A stretch of DNA of 6,592 nt from Micromonosporaceae bacterium (GCA_017354595.1 JAFMQQ010000184.1:1-6592); one strand, 5' to 3'. Numbered from the stretch's first letter, positions 1-6,152 are shown. Program-made: numbers and translations. Notes: a model not told the origin generated them from the letters alone.

Positions 1-257
1 GCGTCGCCGTACCGGACCTGCCCGTTGGCCAGCGCCTCCTCCAGTACCCTCCGGGCAGCCGGCCAGTCGCCCAGGTCGCGGTGTACGAGTGCGAGGCGCT
101 GCTGGGTCGCGAGTACGTCCGGATGATCGGGTCCGAAGGCGGCCTTCGCCACATCGGTCGCCGGCTCCAGCACCTGCCTCGCGGCCGCCAGGTCACCCTG
201 CGCGCGGTGAACGTCGGCCTGCTGCCAGGCGGCGGTCAGCGCCGGTGATTCGGGCAC
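1..257 (-). CDS. Tetratricopeptide-repeat protein, N-terminal part (cut by left edge)
   Basis: Reading leftward from GTG at 257-255 gives 85 open codons to the window edge. The translation begins VPESPALTAAWQQAD and contains two helical TPR-like units of about 40 residues. The first is around residues 8-40 (HRAQGDLAAARQVLEPA) and the second around 48-82 (RLALVHRDLGDWPAARRVLE). The FGPDHPDVLAT linker between them is typical of the tandem TPRs common in actinobacterial cytoplasmic proteins. TPRs mediate protein-protein contacts, and nothing here shows a catalytic domain. The start is uncertain. In-frame alternatives are GTG at 293-291 and TTG at 350-348, the latter preceded by GAGGTG at a short spacing and following an in-frame TAG. 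The 257 start was preferred because the recognisable domain begins immediately after it, but its Shine-Dalgarno sequence is weak. The gene is divergent from the tRNA, and its relation to the protease operon is unknown. Confidence 0.7.
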   Translation of the reverse strand, partial: MPESPALTAAWQQADVHRAQGDLAAARQVLEPATDVAKAAFGPDHPDVLATQQRLALVHRDLGDWPAARRVLEEALANGQVRYGD

Positions 258-382
258 TCCGTCATGCTGCCCGGCGCGGCGGTCGTGCGCCACCCCGGGG
301 GGTACCGTCCAGGCAGCGAAGGCAGCCGATGGCTGATCAGCGCGGTGCAACTACACCTCATCGCGCCGGAGGGCACCCGCCG

Positions 383-425
383 TGTACAGTGTTCGCTCGT
401 ACATCCGGGTAAGGTGGACCGGTGC
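383..425 (+). promoter_or_regulatory. Possible tRNA-Leu promoter region
   Basis: This stretch directly precedes the tRNA. A TANNNT-type -10 candidate (TAAGGT, 410-415) sits at a plausible distance for a start near 421-424, but no good TTGACA-like -35 is present 16-18 bases upstream. A small inverted repeat, TGTAC (383-387) and GTACA (399-403), overlaps the region and could be chance. The call rests mainly on position. Confidence 0.25.
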
Positions 426-508
426 GTCCGAGTGGCGGAATGGCAGACGCGCTAGCTTGAGGTGCTAGTGCCCGCAAGGGCATGGGGGTTCAAGTCCCCC
501 CTCGGACA
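426..508 (+). tRNA. tRNA-Leu (anticodon GAG)
   Basis: This is a complete class II tRNA. Acceptor strands GTCCGAG (426-432) and CTCGGAC (501-507) pair over all seven positions, and the discriminator base is A508. The anticodon arm is CTAGC-TTGAGGT-GCTAG, giving loop anticodon GAG, which reads CUC (and possibly CUU) leucine codons. A long variable arm (around TGCCCGCAAGGGCA) is characteristic of leucine and serine tRNAs. The T arm is GGGGG-TTCAAGT-CCCCC (484-500). CCA is not encoded, so it is added after transcription, as is usual in actinobacteria. The 3' half overlaps the end of the antisense recombinase remnant, which suggests the tRNA served as an integration site for a mobile element. Confidence 0.97.
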
Positions 509-528
509 CGAACCATAACCCCACGGGA

Positions 529-566
529 ATCCGGGTCGGGACACGCTTCCGCCCGGATCTTCTTTT
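529..566 (+). terminator. Probable rho-independent terminator of tRNA-Leu
   Basis: ATCCGGG (529-535) pairs with CCCGGAT (552-558). After a one-base bulge, CGG (537-539) pairs with CCG (549-551), leaving a 9-base loop. The stem is followed directly by CTTCTTTT (559-566). It lies 21 bases after the tRNA, as expected for a tRNA transcript terminator. It overlaps codons for the C-terminal tail of the antisense recombinase remnant. Confidence 0.6.
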
Positions 567-1280
567 GTCCGGGTGGTAGGTGAGGGTGAGCCGGATTCGC
601 CGGTAGATCTGGCTCTTGTCGGCCGGGTCCGCGTCGCGGATGGTCCGGCGTACGTCGTTGAAGATGCCGATCAGTCGCTCGATGTCGGCCTGGGTGAGCC
701 TGGTGGCCTTTCTGGCCTCGGCCCTGCGTATGGTTTGTTGGGCGAGGGCGGCGGTGCGTTGGGCGGTGACCTCGGCCACCCAGGTGGCGAGGGTGGCGGG
801 GTCGCCTCCGGCGTCGGCGATGGCCCGGTATTGAGCGAGCTTGTCGTCACAACCGTCGATGATCGCTTGGTGATCGTCCTTGGCGGGTGCCGGGGCGATG
901 GTGGGCTGCACGTCTTGCGCCGCGTGGAGCCGCGCGACTGTATCTGTCAGTCGGTGTGGCTCGAACGCGCGCAGTAGCCAGTTGTCCAGCAGCGGGAGCA
1001 CGTCGTGTTCGGCGAGGTGCACGTTGCGGGGGTGCTCGGTGTGGTTGACTGCGGCGTACTCGTTGGGGTAGCGGCAGCGGTAGTAGGCGGCGTCGTGGCT
1101 GTACTGGCCCTGCATTCGCCGACCGCACAGTCCACACAGGAGCATGCCGCGCAGGATGTAGGCGTGGTGGACCCGTTGGCGTTCCCGGGTTTTGCGGTTT
1201 CGGCCGTGCTGGGCAGCGACGCCTTGCGCGGCTTCGAAGTCTTCGATGCTGACCAATGTACCGGACCAGGTCTTCTTCGG

Positions 1281-1475
1281 TGGCGAGCTCGGCATGGCCG
1301 GATAACCCGGCGAGGTTGAACGCCGGGTGTGCTGCGGATGGCCCGCCACCTCGTGGAGATGAGCCGCCGGCCGAACATCACCAGCCATCCGTGCGCGTGG
1401 CGTAACCGGGTGGGTGTCGAGGTCAGCGACGGATTCTGTATAGAAAGTGTCCAGCAGCCCGGCCCTCCGAGTCAC
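1281..1475. other. Unassigned junction between recombinase remnant and WD40 gene
   Basis: This segment is open in the recombinase frame, but its translation is unlike any recombinase domain. The other two leftward frames also give no recognisable recombinase sequence; one of them has several stops. The upstream recombinase domains are therefore missing, not just out of frame here. The segment marks where deletion or rearrangement removed them, or where unrelated DNA was joined. I see no inverted repeats or target duplication typical of an insertion sequence. No clear hairpin terminator for the WD40 gene is present in the adjoining 1476-1526. Confidence 0.4.
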
Positions 1476-1526
1476 CGCTCATCATCCCCGGGACGGCTCG
1501 CCCTGAGCGTGGACCGGTCGCGAACC

Positions 1527-4500
1527 CTAGAGCGCCAAGGCCAGGAGCCCCTGGTCCAAGCCGATGATCAGGGTACCGGCGAGGTAGTCACAGGCGAGCG
1601 CCCTGTGGTGCACCTGGATCGTGCGTACCGTCCGACCGGTCATCGGGTCCCACAGCCGGACGGTACGGTCCTGGCTCGTCGACACGAGCAGGCTGCCCTC
1701 GTCGCTCCGAAGTGGACAGACACCGGTGACCGGCCCGGTATGCCCGGTCAACCCGGCGAGCGGACGTCCATCCCGGGGGTCCCAGAGTCGGATCACGCGG
1801 TCCGCACCGGCCGACGCCACCACGGTCCGGTCTCCCCGGCGCACGGTGCACAGCGCGTTCACCGCATCGTGGTGACCCTGCCGCTCCCACTGCAGCGAAG
1901 CCGGCGGAGCAGCTTGCGGGTCCCACAGCCGCAACGTCCCGCTCTTGTCCGCGGAGGCGAGCAGCTGACGGTCGCCTGCCGGGACGGCGACGAGCGCGGT
2001 GACCCAGTTCCGATGCCCCAGCAGAACCCGCACGATGGCGCCCTGGCGTGGATCCCACAGCCGCACCACCTCGTCGTCCGCGGCGGAGGCCACGACCGTC
2101 AGGCCGTTCACGTCGAGCACGCAGACGGCGTTGACCCGCTCGTAGTGGTCCTGCATCCGCTTGTCCAGCTCCAGGGCCTCCGCGTCCCAGAGCTGCACCT
2201 CGTTGTCGTCTCCGGCGGTGGCGAGCAGGACCGACTCCTCATCGACGACCGCGCAGATGCCGTTGATGCCAGAGCCGTACGACTGCATGTCCCCGCACGC
2301 ATCTCCGGTGACCGCGTCCCACAGCCGGATGCTGCCGTCCCTGCCGCCCGACGCGACCAGTCGACCGTCCTCATCGGACACGGCGCACACCGCCGCGACC
2401 GAGCCGAGCCGGCCGTCGTCCCGGCCGCCCTCCGGTCGCCCGGTGGCCACGTCCCAGAGGCGTACCGTCCCGTCGTCGCCGGCCGTGGCGAGCAACCGGC
2501 GGTCGCCGATCGGCAGTTCGCAGTTCGCCCGTATCCAGCTCGCCGGCCCGCGCAGGTCTCGCCGGTGCGCCCCGCTCGCCGCGTCCCACAGCCGGATGAC
2601 ACCGTCCTCACTGGTCGCCGCGAACACCGGGCCGCCGTCGATATGCAGGACGCACAGGTCGGTCACCGGGCCTGCCTGCGGATCATGTTGCCAGACAAAG
2701 GATCCATCGAGGGGGTCCCACACCCGTACCGCCCCGTCGTACCCGGCCGAGGCCAGCAACGTGCCCCGCGGGGTACGCGCGGCGGCGAGGGTGGTGGCCC
2801 AGCCGCGATGGGCGCGTAGGGTGTCCCGCTCGGCTCCGGTCTCCGGGTTCCACAGCCGCACCGTGCCGTCGAACCCGGTCGAGGCGAGCAGCCCGTTGGT
2901 ATCCATCGGGACGTGGCACACCGCGGTGACCCAGCCTGTGTGTCCGGCCAGGGTACGCACGAGCGAGCCGTCGCCCGGGTTCCACAGCCGCACGGTCCGG
3001 TCGTCGCCGGCCGAGGCGAGCAGCTCGGTGCCGTCCTTCAGCGGTACCGCGCACAGGTTGCGCACCCAGTCGCCGTGACCCCGCAGCCGGTGCACCTCCC
3101 GGCCGGTACGCGGGTCCCAGAGCCCGATCGTCTTGTCGTGGCTTCCGGTGGCGAGCAGCAACCCGGTCGCGCTGCGCACCGAGTGGATTCCGTTGATGCA
3201 GTCGGCGTGGCAGTCCAGCACGCGCTCGGTCTGGCCGGTGAGTGGATCCCACAGCCGGACGGTCCCGTCCTCGCCGGCGGAGGCGAGCAGCGTACGCCCG
3301 TCGACCGGCACGGCACAGACGTCGTAGACCGCGTCCGAGTGTCCTTCGAGGACACTGCGCTCAAATCGAGGCACGGTCCGCGCCCATCGGGCGTGGTACG
3401 GCGCGTCGGGACGGTCCTGGAAGCCGGTGTCCAGCTGGTCCAGCCGGTTGACAACCGAGAACATCGCGGCACGGTCGGCCGGTCCGGCGGTCACCGCGGA
3501 GGGTGTCCGCTGGAGCAGGTGTGCCCGGGCACGGCCGGCCGCAGACTGCGCGGCCTCGGCCGCCGGGAGCAGCCGCCGGAGCTGGGCGCGCAGCAGGTAG
3601 TCGTCGTCGGTCAGCAGGTCGTCGACGAGACCGGACCGGGCCGCGTGCTGCGGCAGCGAGCGGAGCAAGTACTCCGGCGCCGCTGCCCAGCCGGTACTGC
3701 GAGCGTGGGCGAGCCACGCCTGGACGAGCCGCTGTTCGTCCTCGCCGGGCGATACCCGGCGCCCTAGCAGCGCCTCGTTGAGCGCCTGGTGGAACAGCCG
3801 GTACACCCGGTCGTCGCCGCTGCCTGTCTCCACCAGGAAGTTGGCCGCCGAGGTCTGCGCGAAGGCGGCCAGCTCGGCCTCGGTGGCCGTCCCGCCGAGC
3901 GCGCCGACCGCGGTCCGCCACAGGTCCAGCGGCAGTCCGGGAGTCTCCGCGTAGCCGAGGGCCGTCAACGCGAGCCGCGCGGGCGTCTCCCCGGCCGGTT
4001 GGAGGCGCGCGATGTACGCATCGAGCGCGTCGCCGAGGGTACCCGGGAGGGCGATCCGCTCAGGGTCGGCAGGCACCAGGTCGTGCAGGCCGTGCGCGCG
4101 GGCGATCAGGCCGGCGATGAGGAAGTTGCCGTTCGCCTGCGCTGCAATCCTGTGGGCCAACGGTGCCGCAGCCCGGTGGTCGGCGTATGGGTTGCCCGGC
4201 CGCTCGGCGCCGAGCAGTTGCAGGGTCGCCAGCGCGTACCCGGCAAGGTCGGACTGGCTGAAGTACTGCGACGAGTCCAGGTCGACCAGGTCGGTGTCCA
4301 GGCCGAACTCGGCGAGCAGCGGACCGTGGTCGTCCGCACGCCGGGTACCCACTGCGACCTGTACGCCGAGGTCCGCGCAGCCCCGGGACAGCGGCAGGAT
4401 GACGTCGTGCACGAGGCGCCGCGCCTGCTCGGGGCTGGAGGCCTCGTCCAGCGCGTCGATGACCAGGTTGAACCGGCGGGGACGGCGGGTCAGCCGGTCG

Positions 4501-5567
4501 CGCAGTGCGGGCACCAGCTCCGGGGGGACCGTCGGCAGCGTGACGGCGGCGGCACGCGCGATCTCGGTCGCCACCTCCAGCGCGCTCTTGCCCTTGGCAT
4601 GCACTGCGCAGGAGACCGAGCCGACGTTCGCCCGGACCGCGTCGTCGTCCGGCGGCAATGCGGCCTGGATCTCCCGGTCGGCGGTTGTTACCACCCGACC
4701 GAGTACGGCGGACTTGCCGACCCCGGGGGACCCGGTGACGACCAGCGGCCGTCCGGCGGCCTCGGGTCGGTCGAGCCAGGACGCCAGGCGCCGCAGGGCC
4801 GCGGTGCGGCCCCGGAACCGGGATCCGCGCTCGCTCGCGGAGGCGACGCCGCGAGCCCGCGGCAGCCAGTGCCGGGGCGCCTCGTCGTCTCGGGACAGCA
4901 CCCAGCCCCAGGCGGCCAGCGCCGGCTCGTCGGCCGACTCGGCGCCCCACTGCGCGAGTGTCGAGAGCTTCATCTCCGGCAGCAGGTCATCGGCGTGGGA
5001 GAGGGTGAGCGCATTGCCGTCGCCGTTGTCTCCGGTGGACACGACGATACCCACCACCGCGTCGTACTCGGGCGACCAGAGCGGGCCGCCGCTGAAACCG
5101 CCGGCCACGCCGTCCTTCGACGTAGCATTCAGGTAGATGTTTCCATACATGAGCGGATGGCCGATGTCACCAGAGGCCGCGCTGCCGTACAGCGCGGTTG
5201 CTGGAAACCCGAAGGACCACCAGCCCTTGCCGACCAGGTCGGCCGCGGGCGGGCAGCGCAGCCGAGCCGGCGTGACCGCCGACGGTACCGGCTGTTCCAG
5301 TTCCAGTAGCACCAGGTCGATGCCCTTCGTCGTGTGCCCATTATGGACACACCGGGACACCCGCCGGCGTTCGTACGCGGCGGCGCCGTGTGCCTTTGGG
5401 AACGCCACCCAGATCGGATCGCGTAGGCCGCCGCCCTCGCGCTTGAGAAAGTGCTCGCAAGTGAGGACCAGACGGTGGTCGATAACCACACCGGCGCCGA
5501 GCGGCTGGCCGTCGGTCGCGCTGCCGTGGATGGCGGCCGTCCACGGATCCACTGGCGCTCCGGTCAT
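1527..5567 (-). CDS. Trypsin-like protease / STAND NTPase / WD40-repeat fusion protein
   Basis: This 1346-residue protein has ATG at 5567 and TAG at 1527-1529. It is probably cytoplasmic, with no signal peptide or membrane segment. Domain 1 (about 1-205) is a trypsin-fold serine protease with an apparently complete triad: H39 in LTCEH, D84 in GIDLVLLEL and S159 in GGFSGGP. Domain 2 (about 245-520) is a STAND/NACHT-like P-loop NTPase. It opens with FRGR, then Walker A GSPGVGKS (279-286), Walker B LVIDALDEA (368-376) and a sensor-like VAVGTRR (404-410). A helical or winged-helix linker (about 520-735) follows. Domain 3 (about 736-1346) carries 13 WD40 blades ending in LW(D/N) or VWD plus a degenerate fourteenth, enough for two seven-bladed propellers. 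In STAND proteins, repeat domains sense a ligand and the NTPase acts as an oligomerising switch. By inference the protease is the effector, released on sensing. It is second in an operon with the trypco1-like gene. The start is supported by AAGGA seven bases upstream, overlapping the previous stop codon. The substrate and trigger are unknown. Confidence 0.93.
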   Translation of the reverse strand: MTGAPVDPWTAAIHGSATDGQPLGAGVVIDHRLVLTCEHFLKREGGGLRDPIWVAFPKAHGAAAYERRRVSRCVHNGHTTKGIDLVLLELEQPVPSAVTPARLRCPPAADLVGKGWWSFGFPATALYGSAASGDIGHPLMYGNIYLNATSKDGVAGGFSGGPLWSPEYDAVVGIVVSTGDNGDGNALTLSHADDLLPEMKLSTLAQWGAESADEPALAAWGWVLSRDDEAPRHWLPRARGVASASERGSRFRGRTAALRRLASWLDRPEAAGRPLVVTGSPGVGKSAVLGRVVTTADREIQAALPPDDDAVRANVGSVSCAVHAKGKSALEVATEIARAAAVTLPTVPPELVPALRDRLTRRPRRFNLVIDALDEASSPEQARRLVHDVILPLSRGCADLGVQVAVGTRRADDHGPLLAEFGLDTDLVDLDSSQYFSQSDLAGYALATLQLLGAERPGNPYADHRAAAPLAHRIAAQANGNFLIAGLIARAHGLHDLVPADPERIALPGTLGDALDAYIARLQPAGETPARLALTALGYAETPGLPLDLWRTAVGALGGTATEAELAAFAQTSAANFLVETGSGDDRVYRLFHQALNEALLGRRVSPGEDEQRLVQAWLAHARSTGWAAAPEYLLRSLPQHAARSGLVDDLLTDDDYLLRAQLRRLLPAAEAAQSAAGRARAHLLQRTPSAVTAGPADRAAMFSVVNRLDQLDTGFQDRPDAPYHARWARTVPRFERSVLEGHSDAVYDVCAVPVDGRTLLASAGEDGTVRLWDPLTGQTERVLDCHADCINGIHSVRSATGLLLATGSHDKTIGLWDPRTGREVHRLRGHGDWVRNLCAVPLKDGTELLASAGDDRTVRLWNPGDGSLVRTLAGHTGWVTAVCHVPMDTNGLLASTGFDGTVRLWNPETGAERDTLRAHRGWATTLAAARTPRGTLLASAGYDGAVRVWDPLDGSFVWQHDPQAGPVTDLCVLHIDGGPVFAATSEDGVIRLWDAASGAHRRDLRGPASWIRANCELPIGDRRLLATAGDDGTVRLWDVATGRPEGGRDDGRLGSVAAVCAVSDEDGRLVASGGRDGSIRLWDAVTGDACGDMQSYGSGINGICAVVDEESVLLATAGDDNEVQLWDAEALELDKRMQDHYERVNAVCVLDVNGLTVVASAADDEVVRLWDPRQGAIVRVLLGHRNWVTALVAVPAGDRQLLASADKSGTLRLWDPQAAPPASLQWERQGHHDAVNALCTVRRGDRTVVASAGADRVIRLWDPRDGRPLAGLTGHTGPVTGVCPLRSDEGSLLVSTSQDRTVRLWDPMTGRTVRTIQVHHRALACDYLAGTLIIGLDQGLLALAL
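1530..3362 (-). repeat. WD40 repeat array: 13 clear blades plus a degenerate 14th
   Basis: This is the part of the fusion gene coding residues about 736-1346. It is a tandem array with a period near 44 codons. On the + strand it appears as CCCACAGCCG-like or CCCAGAG-like words recurring 13 times, starting near 1650, 1786, 1921, 2056 and so on to about 3249. Each blade follows the plan GH..WV..VC.VP..G..LLASAG.DGTVRLWDP.TG. The fourteenth (about 1318-1346) lacks the WD dipeptide but keeps the strand pattern (GTLIIGLDQGLLAL). Blades 5, 6, 9 and 11 are the most diverged. The copies differ throughout, so the array is old or under diversifying selection and not a recent amplification. Confidence 0.88.
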
Positions 5568-5573
5568 CGCACC

Positions 5574-5580
5574 GTCCTTA
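5574..5580 (-). promoter_or_regulatory. Ribosome binding site overlapping upstream stop codon
   Basis: On the minus strand the trypco1-like gene ends TAAGGAC and the protease gene starts ATG seven bases after AAGGA. The last two bases of the stop codon are part of the Shine-Dalgarno sequence. The 10-base gap means ribosomes finishing the first gene sit on the start site of the second, so translational coupling is likely. Confidence 0.75.
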
Positions 5581-5898
5581 CCGCCCGGCGGCGCCTGGGT
5601 CGGCGGGTCGGCTGGGCCAGGTGAGGGTCACCTCGAAGTTTCCTTCCAGCGCCGTCTTGGCAACGATCCAATGCGTTGTACCGCTGACCTTGATGCCGAA
5701 CTTCACCTGTACCGAACCGGGCGCGATCTCCTTCACCCGCTCAAGGATCACCCGGGCCGCCTCCACCGCGTCACCGGCCGATTCCTTGACCTTGCCCAGG
5801 ATGTCGGCGGCGCCGGCCGGGTGGAAGCCCGGCAACGGATCGATCTCGAACTGGGCCACCGTCTCGTCGTCGACCCGGTATCGGACGATCTCCGCCAC
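5578..5898 (-). CDS. Trypsin-co-occurring domain protein, trypco1 (CU044_2847) type
   Basis: This 106-residue protein starts at GTG (5898-5896), behind a strong GGAGG six bases upstream, and stops at TAA (5580-5578). It begins MAEIVRYRVDDETVAQFEID, a beta-rich start. A central amphipathic helix follows (about 29-59, GAADILGKVKESAGDAVEAA). The end is a conserved-looking beta segment: VQVKFGIKVSG (63-73), then WIVAKTALEGNFEVTLTW (77-94), and a short disordered tail. The FGIK...AKT..GNFEVTLTW pattern is what I recall for trypsin-co-occurring domain 1, a small family named for genes beside trypsin-like proteases. The adjacent gene encodes exactly such a protease, which supports the call. No enzymatic residues are evident. 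A role as binding partner, inhibitor or activator of the protease is inferred from the pairing. No convincing promoter was found upstream. Confidence 0.85.
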   Translation of the reverse strand: MAEIVRYRVDDETVAQFEIDPLPGFHPAGAADILGKVKESAGDAVEAARVILERVKEIAPGSVQVKFGIKVSGTTHWIVAKTALEGNFEVTLTWPSRPADPGAAGR

Positions 5899-5901
5899 GG
5901 C

Positions 5902-5909
5902 TCACCTCC
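5902..5909 (-). promoter_or_regulatory. Strong Shine-Dalgarno of the trypco1-like gene
   Basis: GGAGGTGA on the minus strand ends a few bases before the GTG start at 5898, with six bases between GGAGG and the start. It fixes the GTG as the start of the operon's first gene. Confidence 0.75.
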
Positions 5910-6136
5910 ACTGCGGCGCCATGCTGCCCGAGCCGCGTCCGGCAAGCAATACACCGAGTTTCCATGATTCCTTTCCGGCACTTGAACGGATATGCCAAGA
6001 CTCGCCCTGTGCTGGGCTGCCAAAGATCAACAGATTGCTACTGTCAGATATCCGCAGTCTCCGATCGGACCTTGCCCGGCCCGGCTGTGCGTCGGAAGAA
6101 TCGGGTCCGATCCGACCGGATTGCTGCTTGCCTTGT
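5910..6136. promoter_or_regulatory. Divergent intergenic region with palindromic candidate operators
   Basis: This region separates the leftward protease operon from the rightward winged-helix gene and must hold both promoters unless one gene is read from elsewhere. No pair of -35/-10 boxes with correct spacing convinced me on either strand; weak candidates are TTGGCA on the minus strand (5998-5993) and TACTGT on the plus strand (6039-6044). There is a perfect 10-base palindrome TCCGATCGGA at 6060-6069 and a related cluster at 6092-6115. The cluster has TCGG twice, then CCGA twice, and includes TCGGGTCCGA at 6101-6110. Repetition of the same half-site about 40 bases apart suggests a regulator-binding site. 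The region from about 5940 to 6055 is noticeably less GC-rich than the flanking genes. Confidence 0.4.
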
Positions 6137-6147
6137 GGAGGAAAGGG
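6137..6147 (+). promoter_or_regulatory. Ribosome binding site of the winged-helix gene
   Basis: GGAGGAAAGGG precedes ATG at 6153. GGAGG leaves an 11-base gap and the second purine run leaves 5, so either register can work. It supports the chosen start. Confidence 0.6.
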
Positions 6148-6152
6148 CCGGA

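Larger units (their letters stand above)
465..1475 (-). pseudogene. Large serine recombinase remnant (site-specific integrase, catalytic domain missing)
   Basis: The open frame has 336 codons from GTG at 1475, directly after an in-frame TGA. Residues from about 68 onward match the C-terminal half of actinobacterial large serine recombinases. They show the entry motif LVSIEDFEAAQ (74-84), then a recombinase zinc ribbon ILRGMLLCGLCGRRMQG with C114, C117 and C134, and the EHPRNVHL segment (148-154). A helical, probably coiled-coil region (about 200-290) and an end of the type RIRLTLTYHPDKR follow. The N-terminal resolvase domain with the catalytic serine, and most of the DNA-binding recombinase domain, are absent. 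Only about 50 bases separate this frame from the stop of the next gene. Residues 1-65 match nothing I recognise. The last residues (SEGGLEPPCPCGH) are translated from the tRNA-Leu complement, an ending often seen in integrases abutting a tRNA. It should be catalytically inactive. The C-terminal family assignment is confident; an expressed truncated protein cannot be excluded. Confidence 0.85.

Noticed and set aside
383..403. Inverted repeat TGTAC...GTACA upstream of the tRNA as an operator
   Set aside because: The arms are only five bases with an 11-base spacer, which is likely to occur by chance; there is no supporting context.
1505..1520. Palindrome GACCGGTC after the WD40 stop codon as a terminator
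   Set aside because: It is a self-complementary eight-base word with no loop and no following T run, so it does not form a terminator hairpin.
1329..2819. Long plus-strand open frame (496 codons) opposite the WD40 gene
   Set aside because: It is a shadow of high-GC codon bias over the WD40 repeats. Its repeated VPQPD-like words are the antisense of the WD motif, and it has no recognisable domain.
1530..3362. Regularly spaced CCCACAGCCG-like words resembling a CRISPR or minisatellite array
   Set aside because: The words are the complement of the LWDP/LWNP codons and are part of WD40 blades in an unbroken reading frame. Spacing is about 130 bases and copies are imperfect.
3789..5309. Long plus-strand open frame (506 codons) opposite the protease/NTPase region
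   Set aside because: The opposite strand carries catalytic, Walker A and Walker B motifs in frame; this frame is low-complexity Arg/Gly/Val with no domain.
5771..5998. Minus-strand open frame of 75 codons with a CIACRTRLG cysteine motif
   Set aside because: It overlaps the trypco1-like gene in another frame, has no matching Shine-Dalgarno sequence, and has only one short cysteine pair. The trypco1-like gene explains the region better.
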